Below, one piece after another: positions 46,661 through 59,502 of a stretch of 63,506 nt of DNA. The notes beneath the pieces were generated by a model. That model was not told the DNA's origin. It did no database searches and saw only the letters and a list, made by a program, of their open reading frames with translations. Source of the stretch: Euglena gracilis (taxonomy: Eukaryota; Euglenozoa; Euglenophyceae; Euglenales; Euglenaceae); contig CAAHFI011465846.1 of assembly GCA_900893395.1 (NCBI GenBank), positions 1-63,506 of the forward strand, given 5' to 3'. A program made the position numbers and the translations under genes. Within the stretch, counting starts at the first letter, position 1, and each line of letters opens with the position of its first letter.

Positions 46661-49600
46661 GGCGCCGGAGGTCGAGACGACCGAAAACGGCCGCGGCGAC
46701 CGGTCGTTTTGCCGCCCGGAATGGGCCGATCGGAGCCAAACAGGCCGTTTTCTGGGCGTTCGTCATTTACGTGCTTTTTTGCGCCTCCCGGGCGGTAAAT
46801 GCTGCTTTTTCCGCACGCCGGCCGCGGCGGAAATGGGGTCTCCGCGTCTGCGGTTCTTCGCAACAATCAGGCGAAGGCGCCGGAGGTCGAGACGACCGAA
46901 AACGGCCGCGGCGACCGGTCGTTTTGCCGCCCGGAATGGGCCGATCGGAGCCAAACAGGCCGTTTTCTGGGCGTTCGTCATTTACGTGCTTTTTTCGCCT
47001 CCCGGGCGGTAAATGCTGCTTTTTCCGCCGCCGGCCGCGGCGGAAATGGGGTCTCCGCGTCTGCGGTTCTTCGCAACAATCAGGCGAAGGGCGCCGGAGG
47101 TCGAGACGACCGAAAACGGCCGCGGCGACCGGTCGTTTTGCCGCCCGGAATGGGCCGATCGGAGCCAAACAGGCCGTTTTCTGGGCGTTCGTCATTTACG
47201 TGCTTTTTTGCGCCTCCCGGGCGGTAAATGCTGCTTTTTCCGCACGCCGGCCGCGGCGGAAATGGGGTCTCCGCGTCTGCGGTTCTTCGCAACAATCAGG
47301 CGAAGGGCGCCGGAGGTCGAGACGACCGAAAACGGCCGCGGCGACCGGTCGTTTTGCCGCCCGGAATGGGCCGATCGGAGCCAAACAGGCCGTTTTCTGG
47401 GCGTTCGTCATTTACGTGCTTTTTTGCGCCTCCCGGGCGGTAAATGCTGCTTTTTCCGCCGCCGGCCGCGGCGGAAATGGGGTCTCCGCGTCTGCGGTTC
47501 TTCGCAACAATCAGGCGAAGGGCGCCGGAGGTCGAGACGACCGAAAACGGCCGCGGCGACCGGTCGTTTTGCCGCCCGGAATGGGCCGATCGGAGCCAAA
47601 CAGGCCGTTTTCTGGGCGTTCGTCATTTACGTGCTTTTTTGCGCCTCCCGGGCGGTAAATGCTGCTTTTTCCGCACGCCGGCCGCGGCGGAAATGGGGTC
47701 TCCGCGTCTGCGGTTCTTCGCAACAATCAGGCGAAGGCGCCGGAGGTCGAGACGACCGAAAACGGCCGCGGCGACCGGTCGTTTTGCCGCCCGGAATGGG
47801 CCGATCGGAGCCAAACAGGCCGTTTTCTGGGCGTTCGTCATTTACGTGCTTTTTTGCGCCTCCCGGGCGGTAAATGCTGCTTTTTCCGCACGCCGGCCGC
47901 GGCGGAAATGGGGTCTCCGCGTCTGCGGTTCTTCGCAACAATCAGGCGAAGGGCGCCGGAGGTCGAGACGACCGAAAACGGCCGCGGCGACCGGTCGTTT
48001 TGCCGCCCGGAATGGGCCGATCGGAGCCAAACAGGCCGTTTTCTGGGCGTTCGTCATTTACGTGCTTTTTTGCGCCTCCCGGGCGGTAAATGCTGCTTTT
48101 TCCGCACGCCGGCCGCGGCGGAAATGGGGTCTCCGCGTCTGCGGTTCTTCGCAACAATCAGGCGAAGGCGCCGGAGGTCGAGACGACCGAAAACGGCCGC
48201 GGCGACCGGTCGTTTTGCCGCCCGGAATGGGCCGATCGGAGCCAAACAGGCCGTTTTCTGGGCGTTCGTCATTTACGTGCTTTTTTGCGCCTCCCGGGCG
48301 GTAAATGCTGCTTTTTCCGCACGCCGGCCGCGGCGGAAATGGGGTCTCCGCGTCTGCGGTTCTTCGCAACAATCAGGCGAAGGCGCCGGAGGTCGAGACG
48401 ACCGAAAACGGCCGCGGCGACCGGTCGTTTTGCCGCCCGGAATGGGCCGATCGGAGCCAAACAGGCCGTTTTCTGGGCGTTCGTCATTTACGTGCTTTTT
48501 TGCGCCTCCCGGGCGGTAAATGCTGCTTTTTCCGCACGCCGGCCGCGGCGGAAATGGGGTCTCCGCGTCTGCGGTTCTTCGCAACAATCAGGCGAAGGGC
48601 GCCGGAGGTCGAGACGACCGAAAACGGCCGCGGCGACCGGTCGTTTTGCCGCCCGGAATGGGCCGATCGGAGCCAAACAGGCCGTTTTCTGGGCGTTCGT
48701 CATTTACGTGCTTTTTTGCGCCTCCCGGGCGGTAAATGCTGCTTTTTCCGCCGCCGGCCGCGGCGGAAATGGGGTCTCCGCGTCTGCGGTTCTTCGCAAC
48801 AATCAGGCGAAGGCGCCGGAGGTCGAGACGACCGAAAACGGCCGCGGCGACCGGTCGTTTTGCCGCCCGGAATGGGCCGATCGGAGCCAAACAGGCCGTT
48901 TTCTGGGCGTTCGTCATTTACGTGCTTTTTTGCGCCTCCCGGGCGGTAAATGCTGCTTTTTCCGCACGCCGGCCGCGGCGGAAATGGGGTCTCCGCGTCT
49001 GCGGTTCTTCGCAACAATCAGGCGAAGGGCGCCGGAGGTCGAGACGACCGAAAACGGCCGCGGCGACCGGTCGTTTTGCCGCCCGGAATGGGCCGATCGG
49101 AGCCAAACAGGCCGTTTTCTGGGCGTTCGTCATTTACGTGCTTTTTTGCGCCTCCCGGGCGGTAAATGCTGCTTTTTCCGCACGCCGGCCGCGGCGGAAA
49201 TGGGGTCTCCGCGTCTGCGGTTCTTCGCAACAATCAGGCGAAGGGCGCCGGAGGTCGAGACGACCGAAAACGGCCGCGGCGACCGGTCGTTTTGCCGCCC
49301 GGAATGGGCCGATCGGAGCCAAACAGGCCGTTTTCTGGGCGTTCGTCATTTACGTGCTTTTTTGCGCCTCCCGGGCGGTAAATGCTGCTTTTTCCGCACG
49401 CCGGCCGCGGCGGAAATGGGGTCTCCGCGTCTGCGGTTCTTCGCAACAATCAGGCGAAGGCGCCGGAGGTCGAGACGACCGAAAACGGCCGCGGCGACCG
49501 GTCGTTTTGCCGCCCGGAATGGGCCGATCGGAGCCAAACAGGCCGTTTTCTGGGCGTTCGTCATTTACGTGCTTTTTTGCGCCTCCCGGGCGGTAAATGC

Positions 49601-50100
49601 TGCTTTTTCCGCACCCGGCCGCGGCGGAAATGGGGTCTCCGCGTCTGCGGTTCTTCGCAACAATCAGGCGAAGGGCGCCGGAGGTCGAGACGACCGAAAA
49701 CGGCCGCGGCGACCGGTCGTTTTGCCGCCCGGAATGGGCCGATCGGAGCCAAACAGGCCGTTTTCTGGGCGTTCGTCATTTACGTGCTTTTTTGCGCCTC
49801 CCGGGCGGTAAATGCTGCTTTTTCCGCACGCCGGCCGCGGCGGAAATGGGGTCTCCGCGTCTGCGGTTCTTCGCAACAATCAGGCGAAGGGCGCCGGAGG
49901 TCGAGACGACCGAAAACGGCCGCGGCGACCGGTCGTTTTGCCGCCCGGAATGGGCCGATCGGAGCCAAACAGGCCGTTTTCTGGGCGTTCGTCATTTACG
50001 TGCTTTTTTGCGCCTCCCGGGCGGTAAATGCTGCTTTTTCCGCACGCCGGCCGCGGCGGAAATGGGGTCTCCGCGTCTGCGGTTCTTCGCAACAATCAGG

Positions 50101-50316
50101 CGAAGGGCGCCGGAGGTCGAGACGACCGAAAACGGCCGCGGCGACCGGTCGTTTTGCCGCCCGGAATGGGCCGATCGGAGCCAAACAGGCCGTTTTCTGG
50201 GCGTTCGTCATTTACGTGCTTTTTTGCGCCTCCCGGGCGGTAAATGCTGCTTTTTCCGCACGCCGGCCGCGGCGGAAATGGGGTCTCCGCGTCTGCGGTT
50301 CTTCGCAACAATCAGG
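50101..50316 (+). repeat. Representative type B consensus unit (216 bp)
   Basis: This copy from the regular B block carries all B-diagnostic bases and the longer GCGAAGGGCGCC form. It aligns to the A unit over its full length with 11 substitutions and one extra A. The differences cluster in unit positions 78-150, the A/T-richer middle and the GTAA region. The 44-base stretch from CCGCACGCC to TCTGCGGT and the stretch from GGTCGAGACG to CGTTTTGC are unchanged between A and B. That uneven spread could mean constraint on the GC-rich arms or simply drift during subfamily founding. Confidence 0.93.
50209..50246. repeat. 7-bp inverted repeat specific to type B
   Basis: CATTTAC and GTAAATG are perfect reverse complements separated by 24 bases. 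The equivalent A sequences, CATTTTC and GTAAGTG, pair at only five of seven positions plus one G-T. Both substitutions that complete the pairing (T to A in the left arm, G to A in the right arm) are B-diagnostic and occur in essentially all B units. The left arm reuses the CATTT that, in type A, belongs to the upstream-pairing dyad 3. Confidence 0.85.
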
Positions 50317-53300
50317 CGAAGGGCGCCGGAGGTCGAGACGACCGAAAACGGCCGCGGCGACCGGTCGTTTTGCCGCCCGGAATGGGCCGATCGGAGCCAA
50401 ACAGGCCGTTTTCTGGGCGTTCGTCATTTACGTGCTTTTTTGCGCCTCCCGGGCGGTAAATGCTGCTTTTTCCGCACGCCGGCCGCGGCGGAAATGGGGT
50501 CTCCGCGTCTGCGGTTCTTCGCAACAATCAGGCGAAGGCGCCGGAGGTCGAGACGACCGAAAACGGCCGCGGCGACCGGTCGTTTTGCCGCCCGGAATGG
50601 GCCGATCGGAGCCAAACAGGCCGTTTTCTGGGCGTTCGTCATTTACGTGCTTTTTTGCGCCTCCCGGGCGGTAAATGCTGCTTTTTCCGCACGCCGGCCG
50701 CGGCGGAAATGGGGTCTCCGCGTCTGCGGTTCTTCGCAACAATCAGGCGAAGGCGCCGGAGGTCGAGACGACCGAAAACGGCCGCGGCGACCGGTCGTTT
50801 TGCCGCCCGGAATGGGCCGATCGGAGCCAAACAGGCCGTTTTCTGGGCGTTCGTCATTTACGTGCTTTTTTGCGCCTCCCGGGCGGTAAATGCTGCTTTT
50901 TCCGCACGCCGGCCGCGGCGGAAATGGGGTCTCCGCGTCTGCGGTTCTTCGCAACAATCAGGCGAAGGGCGCCGGAGGTCGAGACGACCGAAAACGGCCG
51001 CGGCGACCGGTCGTTTTGCCGCCCGGAATGGGCCGATCGGAGCCAAACAGGCCGTTTTCTGGGCGTTCGTCATTTACGTGCTTTTTTGCGCCTCCCGGGC
51101 GGTAAATGCTGCTTTTTCCGCACGCCGGCCGCGGCGGAAATGGGGTCTCCGCGTCTGCGGTTCTTCGCAACAATCAGGCGAAGGCGCCGGAGGTCGAGAC
51201 GACCGAAAACGGCCGCGGCGACCGGTCGTTTTGCCGCCCGGAATGGGCCGATCGGAGCCAAACAGGCCGTTTTCTGGGCGTTCGTCATTTACGTGCTTTT
51301 TTGCGCCTCCCGGGCGGTAAATGCTGCTTTTTCCGCACGCCGGCCGCGGCGGAAATGGGGTCTCCGCGTCTGCGGTTCTTCGCAACAATCAGGCGAAGGG
51401 CGCCGGAGGTCGAGACGACCGAAAACGGCCGCGGCGACCGGTCGTTTTGCCGCCCGGAATGGGCCGATCGGAGCCAAACAGGCCGTTTTCTGGGCGTTCG
51501 TCATTTACGTGCTTTTTTGCGCCTCCCGGGCGGTAAATGCTGCTTTTTCCGCACGCCGGCCGCGGCGGAAATGGGGTCTCCGCGTCTGCGGTTCTTCGCA
51601 ACAATCAGGCGAAGGGCGCCGGAGGTCGAGACGACCGAAAACGGCCGCGGCGACCGGTCGTTTTGCCGCCCGGAATGGGCCGATCGGAGCCAAACAGGCC
51701 GTTTTCTGGGCGTTCGTCATTTACGTGCTTTTTTGCGCCTCCCGGGCGGTAAATGCTGCTTTTTCCGCACGCCGGCCGCGGCGGAAATGGGGTCTCCGCG
51801 TCTGCGGTTCTTCGCAACAATCAGGCGAAGGCGCCGGAGGTCGAGACGACCGAAAACGGCCGCGGCGACCGGTCGTTTTGCCGCCCGGAATGGGCCGATC
51901 GGAGCCAAACAGGCCGTTTTCTGGGCGTTCGTCATTTACGTGCTTTTTTGCGCCTCCCGGGCGGTAAATGCTGCTTTTTCCGCACGCCGGCCGCGGCGGA
52001 AATGGGGTCTCCGCGTCTGCGGTTCTTCGCAACAATCAGGCGAAGGCGCCGGAGGTCGAGACGACCGAAAACGGCCGCGGCGACCGGTCGTTTTGCCGCC
52101 CGGAATGGGCCGATCGGAGCCAAACAGGCCGTTTTCTGGGCGTTCGTCATTTACGTGCTTTTTTGCGCCTCCCGGGCGGTAAATGCTGCTTTTTCCGCAC
52201 GCCGGCCGCGGCGGAAATGGGGTCTCCGCGTCTGCGGTTCTTCGCAACAATCAGGCGAAGGGCGCCGGAGGTCGAGACGACCGAAAACGGCCGCGGCGAC
52301 CGGTCGTTTTGCCGCCCGGAATGGGCCGATCGGAGCCAAACAGGCCGTTTTCTGGGCGTTCGTCATTTACGTGCTTTTTTGCGCCTCCCGGGCGGTAAAT
52401 GCTGCTTTTTCCGCACGCCGGCCGCGGCGGAAATGGGGTCTCCGCGTCTGCGGTTCTTCGCAACAATCAGGCGAAGGCGCCGGAGGTCGAGACGACCGAA
52501 AACGGCCGCGGCGACCGGTCGTTTTGCCGCCCGGAATGGGCCGATCGGAGCCAAACAGGCCGTTTTCTGGGCGTTCGTCATTTACGTGCTTTTTTGCGCC
52601 TCCCGGGCGGTAAATGCTGCTTTTTCCGCACGCCGGCCGCGGCGGAAATGGGGTCTCCGCGTCTGCGGTTCTTCGCAACAATCAGGCGAAGGCGCCGGAG
52701 GTCGAGACGACCGAAAACGGCCGCGGCGACCGGTCGTTTTGCCGCCCGGAATGGGCCGATCGGAGCCAAACAGGCCGTTTTCTGGGCGTTCGTCATTTAC
52801 GTGCTTTTTTGCGCCTCCCGGGCGGTAAATGCTGCTTTTTCCGCACGCCGGCCGCGGCGGAAATGGGGTCTCCGCGTCTGCGGTTCTTCGCAACAATCAG
52901 GCGAAGGCGCCGGAGGTCGAGACGACCGAAAACGGCCGCGGCGACCGGTCGTTTTGCCGCCCGGAATGGGCCGATCGGAGCCAAACAGGCCGTTTTCTGG
53001 GCGTTCGTCATTTACGTGCTTTTTTGCGCCTCCCGGGCGGTAAATGCTGCTTTTTCCGCACGCCGGCCGCGGCGGAAATGGGGTCTCCGCGTCTGCGGTT
53101 CTTCGCAACAATCAGGCGAAGGCGCCGGAGGTCGAGACGACCGAAAACGGCCGCGGCGACCGGTCGTTTTGCCGCCCGGAATGGGCCGATCGGAGCCAAA
53201 CAGGCCGTTTTCTGGGCGTTCGTCATTTACGTGCTTTTTTGCGCCTCCCGGGCGGTAAATGCTGCTTTTTCCGCACGCCGGCCGCGGCGGAAATGGGGTC

Positions 53301-56300
53301 TCCGCGTCTGCGGTTCTTCGCAACAATCAGGCGAAGGGCGCCGGAGGTCGAGACGACCGAAAACGGCCGCGGCGACCGGTCGTTTTGCCGCCCGGAATGG
53401 GCCGATCGGAGCCAAACAGGCCGTTTTCTGGGCGTTCGTCATTTACGTGCTTTTTTGCGCCTCCCGGGCGGTAAATGCTGCTTTTTCCGCACGCCGGCCG
53501 CGGCGGAAATGGGGTCTCCGCGTCTGCGGTTCTTCGCAACAATCAGGCGAAGGCGCCGGAGGTCGAGACGACCGAAAACGGCCGCGGCGACCGGTCGTTT
53601 TGCCGCCCGGAATGGGCCGATCGGAGCCAAACAGGCCGTTTTCTGGGCGTTCGTCATTTACGTGCTTTTTTGCGCCTCCCGGGCGGTAAATGCTGCTTTT
53701 TCCGCACGCCGGCCGCGGCGGAAATGGGGTCTCCGCGTCTGCGGTTCTTCGCAACAATCAGGCGAAGGGCGCCGGAGGTCGAGACGACCGAAAACGGCCG
53801 CGGCGACCGGTCGTTTTGCCGCCCGGAATGGGCCGATCGGAGCCAAACAGGCCGTTTTCTGGGCGTTCGTCATTTACGTGCTTTTTTGCGCCTCCCGGGC
53901 GGTAAATGCTGCTTTTTCCGCACGCCGGCCGCGGCGGAAATGGGGTCTCCGCGTCTGCGGTTCTTCGCAACAATCAGGCGAAGGCGCCGGAGGTCGAGAC
54001 GACCGAAAACGGCCGCGGCGACCGGTCGTTTTGCCGCCCGGAATGGGCCGATCGGAGCCAAACAGGCCGTTTTCTGGGCGTTCGTCATTTACGTGCTTTT
54101 TTGCGCCTCCCGGGCGGTAAATGCTGCTTTTTCCGCACGCCGGCCGCGGCGGAAATGGGGTCTCCGCGTCTGCGGTTCTTCGCAACAATCAGGCGAAGGC
54201 GCCGGAGGTCGAGACGACCGAAAACGGCCGCGGCGACCGGTCGTTTTGCCGCCCGGAATGGGCCGATCGGAGCCAAACAGGCCGTTTTCTGGGCGTTCGT
54301 CATTTACGTGCTTTTTTGCGCCTCCCGGGCGGTAAATGCTGCTTTTTCCGCACGCCGGCCGCGGCGGAAATGGGGTCTCCGCGTCTGCGGTTCTTCGCAA
54401 CAATCAGGCGAAGGCGCCGGAGGTCGAGACGACCGAAAACGGCCGCGGCGACCGGTCGTTTTGCCGCCCGGAATGGGCCGATCGGAGCCAAACAGGCCGT
54501 TTTCTGGGCGTTCGTCATTTACGTGCTTTTTTGCGCCTCCCGGGCGGTAAATGCTGCTTTTTCCGCACGCCGGCCGCGGCGGAAATGGGGTCTCCGCGTC
54601 TGCGGTTCTTCGCAACAATCAGGCGAAGGCGCCGGAGGTCGAGACGACCGAAAACGGCCGCGGCGACCGGTCGTTTTGCCGCCCGGAATGGGCCGATCGG
54701 AGCCAAACAGGCCGTTTTCTGGGCGTTCGTCATTTACGTGCTTTTTTGCGCCTCCCGGGCGGTAAATGCTGCTTTTTCCGCACGCCGGCCGCGGCGGAAA
54801 TGGGGTCTCCGCGTCTGCGGTTCTTCGCAACAATCAGGCGAAGGCGCCGGAGGTCGAGACGACCGAAAACGGCCGCGGCGACCGGTCGTTTTGCCGCCCG
54901 GAATGGGCCGATCGGAGCCAAACAGGCCGTTTTCTGGGCGTTCGTCATTTACGTGCTTTTTTGCGCCTCCCGGGCGGTAAATGCTGCTTTTTCCGCCGCC
55001 GGCCGCGGCGGAAATGGGGTCTCCGCGTCTGCGGTTCTTCGCAACAATCAGGCGAAGGCGCCGGAGGTCGAGACGACCGAAAACGGCCGCGGCGACCGGT
55101 CGTTTTGCCGCCCGGAATGGGCCGATCGGAGCCAAACAGGCCGTTTTCTGGGCGTTCGTCATTTACGTGCTTTTTTGCGCCTCCCGGGCGGTAAATGCTG
55201 CTTTTTCCGCACGCCGGCCGCGGCGGAAATGGGGTCTCCGCGTCTGCGGTTCTTCGCAACAATCAGGCGAAGGGCGCCGGAGGTCGAGACGACCGAAAAC
55301 GGCCGCGGCGACCGGTCGTTTTGCCGCCCGGAATGGGCCGATCGGAGCCAAACAGGCCGTTTTCTGGGCGTTCGTCATTTACGTGCTTTTTTGCGCCTCC
55401 CGGGCGGTAAATGCTGCTTTTTCCGCACGCCGGCCGCGGCGGAAATGGGGTCTCCGCGTCTGCGGTTCTTCGCAACAATCAGGCGAAGGCGCCGGAGGTC
55501 GAGACGACCGAAAACGGCCGCGGCGACCGGTCGTTTTGCCGCCCGGAATGGGCCGATCGGAGCCAAACAGGCCGTTTTCTGGGCGTTCGTCATTTACGTG
55601 CTTTTTTGCGCCTCCCGGGCGGTAAATGCTGCTTTTTCCGCACGCCGGCCGCGGCGGAAATGGGGTCTCCGCGTCTGCGGTTCTTCGCAACAATCAGGCG
55701 AAGGGCGCCGGAGGTCGAGACGACCGAAAACGGCCGCGGCGACCGGTCGTTTTGCCGCCCGGAATGGGCCGATCGGAGCCAAACAGGCCGTTTTCTGGGC
55801 GTTCGTCATTTACGTGCTTTTTTGCGCCTCCCGGGCGGTAAATGCTGCTTTTTCCGCACGCCGGCCGCGGCGGAAATGGGGTCTCCGCGTCTGCGGTTCT
55901 TCGCAACAATCAGGCGAAGGGCGCCGGAGGTCGAGACGACCGAAAACGGCCGCGGCGACCGGTCGTTTTGCCGCCCGGAATGGGCCGATCGGAGCCAAAC
56001 AGGCCGTTTTCTGGGCGTTCGTCATTTACGTGCTTTTTTGCGCCTCCCGGGCGGTAAATGCTGCTTTTTCCGCGCCGGCCGCGGCGGAAATGGGGTCTCC
56101 GCGTCTGCGGTTCTTCGCAACAATCAGGCGAAGGGCGCCGGAGGTCGAGACGACCGAAAACGGCCGCGGCGACCGGTCGTTTTGCCGCCCGGAATGGGCC
56201 GATCGGAGCCAAACAGGCCGTTTTCTGGGCGTTCGTCATTTACGTGCTTTTTTGCGCCTCCCGGGCGGTAAATGCTGCTTTTTCCGCCGCCGGCCGCGGC

Positions 56301-59300
56301 GGAAATGGGGTCTCCGCGTCTGCGGTTCTTCGCAACAATCAGGCGAAGGCGCCGGAGGTCGAGACGACCGAAAACGGCCGCGGCGACCGGTCGTTTTGCC
56401 GCCCGGAATGGGCCGATCGGAGCCAAACAGGCCGTTTTCTGGGCGTTCGTCATTTACGTGCTTTTTTGCGCCTCCCGGGCGGTAAATGCTGCTTTTTCCG
56501 CACGCCGGCCGCGGCGGAAATGGGGTCTCCGCGTCTGCGGTTCTTCGCAACAATCAGGCGAAGGGCGCCGGAGGTCGAGACGACCGAAAACGGCCGCGGC
56601 GACCGGTCGTTTTGCCGCCCGGAATGGGCCGATCGGAGCCAAACAGGCCGTTTTCTGGGCGTTCGTCATTTACGTGCTTTTTTGCGCCTCCCGGGCGGTA
56701 AATGCTGCTTTTTCCGCACGCCGGCCGCGGCGGAAATGGGGTCTCCGCGTCTGCGGTTCTTCGCAACAATCAGGCGAAGGCGCCGGAGGTCGAGACGACC
56801 GAAAACGGCCGCGGCGACCGGTCGTTTTGCCGCCCGGAATGGGCCGATCGGAGCCAAACAGGCCGTTTTCTGGGCGTTCGTCATTTACGTGCTTTTTTGC
56901 GCCTCCCGGGCGGTAAATGCTGCTTTTTCCGCACGCCGGCCGCGGCGGAAATGGGGTCTCCGCGTCTGCGGTTCTTCGCAACAATCAGGCGAAGGCGCCG
57001 GAGGTCGAGACGACCGAAAACGGCCGCGGCGACCGGTCGTTTTGCCGCCCGGAATGGGCCGATCGGAGCCAAACAGGCCGTTTTCTGGGCGTTCGTCATT
57101 TACGTGCTTTTTTGCGCCTCCCGGGCGGTAAATGCTGCTTTTTCCGCACGCCGGCCGCGGCGGAAATGGGGTCTCCGCGTCTGCGGTTCTTCGCAACAAT
57201 CAGGCGAAGGCGCCGGAGGTCGAGACGACCGAAAACGGCCGCGGCGACCGGTCGTTTTGCCGCCCGGAATGGGCCGATCGGAGCCAAACAGGCCGTTTTC
57301 TGGGCGTTCGTCATTTACGTGCTTTTTTGCGCCTCCCGGGCGGTAAATGCTGCTTTTTCCGCACGCCGGCCGCGGCGGAAATGGGGTCTCCGCGTCTGCG
57401 GTTCTTCGCAACAATCAGGCGAAGGGCGCCGGAGGTCGAGACGACCGAAAACGGCCGCGGCGACCGGTCGTTTTGCCGCCCGGAATGGGCCGATCGGAGC
57501 CAAACAGGCCGTTTTCTGGGCGTTCGTCATTTACGTGCTTTTTTGCGCCTCCCGGGCGGTAAATGCTGCTTTTTCCGCCGCCGGCCGCGGCGGAAATGGG
57601 GTCTCCGCGTCTGCGGTTCTTCGCAACAATCAGGCGAAGGGCGCCGGAGGTCGAGACGACCGAAAACGGCCGCGGCGACCGGTCGTTTTGCCGCCCGGAA
57701 TGGGCCGATCGGAGCCAAACAGGCCGTTTTCTGGGCGTTCGTCATTTACGTGCTTTTTTGCGCCTCCCGGGCGGTAAATGCTGCTTTTTCCGCACGCCGG
57801 CCGCGGCGGAAATGGGGTCTCCGCGTCTGCGGTTCTTCGCAACAATCAGGCGAAGGCGCCGGAGGTCGACACGACCGAAAACGGCCGCGGCGACCGGTCG
57901 TTTTGCCGCCCGGAATGGGCCGATCGGAGCCAAACAGGCCGTTTTCTGGGCGTTCGTCATTTACGTGCTTTTTTGCGCCTCCCGGGCGGTAAATGCTGCT
58001 TTTTCCGCACGCCGGCCGCGGCGGAAATGGGGTCTCCGCGTCTGCGGTTCTTCGCAACAATCAGGCGAAGGGCGCCGGAGGTCGAGACGACCGAAAACGG
58101 CCGCGGCGACCGGTCGTTTTGCCGCCCGGAATGGGCCGATCGGAGCCAAACAGGCCGTTTTCTGGGCGTTCGTCATTTACGTGCTTTTTTGCGCCTCCCG
58201 GGCGGTAAATGCTGCTTTTTCCGCACGCCGGCCGCGGCGGAAATGGGGTCTCCGCGTCTGCGGTTCTTCGCAACAATCAGGCGAAGGGCGCCGGAGGTCG
58301 AGACGACCGAAAACGGCCGCGGCGACCGGTCGTTTTGCCGCCCGGAATGGGCCGATCGGAGCCAAACAGGCCGTTTTCTGGGCGTTCGTCATTTACGTGC
58401 TTTTTTGCGCCTCCCGGGCGGTAAATGCTGCTTTTTCCGCACGCCGGCCGCGGCGGAAATGGGGTCTCCGCGTCTGCGGTTCTTCGCAACAATCAGGCGA
58501 AGGCGCCGGAGGTCGAGACGACCGAAAACGGCCGCGGCGACCGGTCGTTTTGCCGCCCGGAATGGGCCGATCGGAGCCAAACAGGCCGTTTTCTGGGCGT
58601 TCGTCATTTACGTGCTTTTTTGCGCCTCCGGGCGGTAAATGCTGCTTTTTCCGCACGCCGGCCGCGGCGGAAATGGGGTCTCCGCGTCTGCGGTTCTTCG
58701 CAACAATCAGGCGAAGGGCGCCGGAGGTCGAGACGACCGAAAACGGCCGCGGCGACCGGTCGTTTTGCCGCCCGGAATGGGCCGATCGGAGCCAAACAGG
58801 CCGTTTTCTGGGCGTTCGTCATTTACGTGCTTTTTTGCGCCTCCCGGGCGGTAAATGCTGCTTTTTCCGCACGCCGGCCGCGGCGGAAATGGGGTCTCCG
58901 CGTCTGCGGTTCTTCGCAACAATCAGGCGAAGGGCGCCGGAGGTCGAGACGACCGAAAACGGCCGCGGCGACCGGTCGTTTTGCCGCCCGGAATGGGCCG
59001 ATCGGAGCCAAACAGGCCGTTTTCTGGGCGTTCGTCATTTACGTGCTTTTTTGCGCCTCCCGGGCGGTAAATGCTGCTTTTTCCGCACGCCGGCCGCGGC
59101 GGAAATGGGGTCTCCGCGTCTGCGGTTCTTCGCAACAATCAGGCGAAGGGCGCCGGAGGTCGAGACGACCGAAAACGGCCGCGGCGACCGGTCGTTTTGC
59201 CGCCCGGAATGGGCCGATCGGAGCCAAACAGGCCGTTTTCTGGGCGTTCGTCATTTACGTGCTTTTTTGCGCCTCCCGGGCGGTAAATGCTGCTTTTTCC

Positions 59301-59502
59301 GCCCGCCGGCCGCGGCGGAAATGGGGTCTCCGCGTCTGCGGTTCTTCGCAACAATCAGGCGAAGGGCGCCGGAGGTCGAGACGACCGAAAACGGCCGCGG
59401 CGACCGGTCGTTTTGCCGCCCGGAATGGGCCGATCGGAGCCAAACAGGCCGTTTTCTGGGCGTTCGTCATTTACGTGCTTTTTTGCGCCTCCCGGGCGGT
59501 AA

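Larger units (their letters stand above)
46661..59502 (+). repeat. Regular core of the type B array
   Basis: About 59 units with mean spacing 215.3, differing mainly at two sites. One is GGG or GG in GCGAAGGGCGCC (216 or 215 bases), in irregular order. The other is CCGCCGCCGG in place of CCGCACGCCGG, near 47,027, 47,458, 48,750, 54,995, 56,286 and 57,577. Rare forms are CCGCACCCGG near 49,613, CCGCGCCGG near 56,071, GTCGACACG near 57,867 and CCGCCCGCCGG near 59,300. No higher-order repeat is obvious by eye, though the CCGCCG marker recurs three times at six-unit spacing. Confidence 0.92.
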
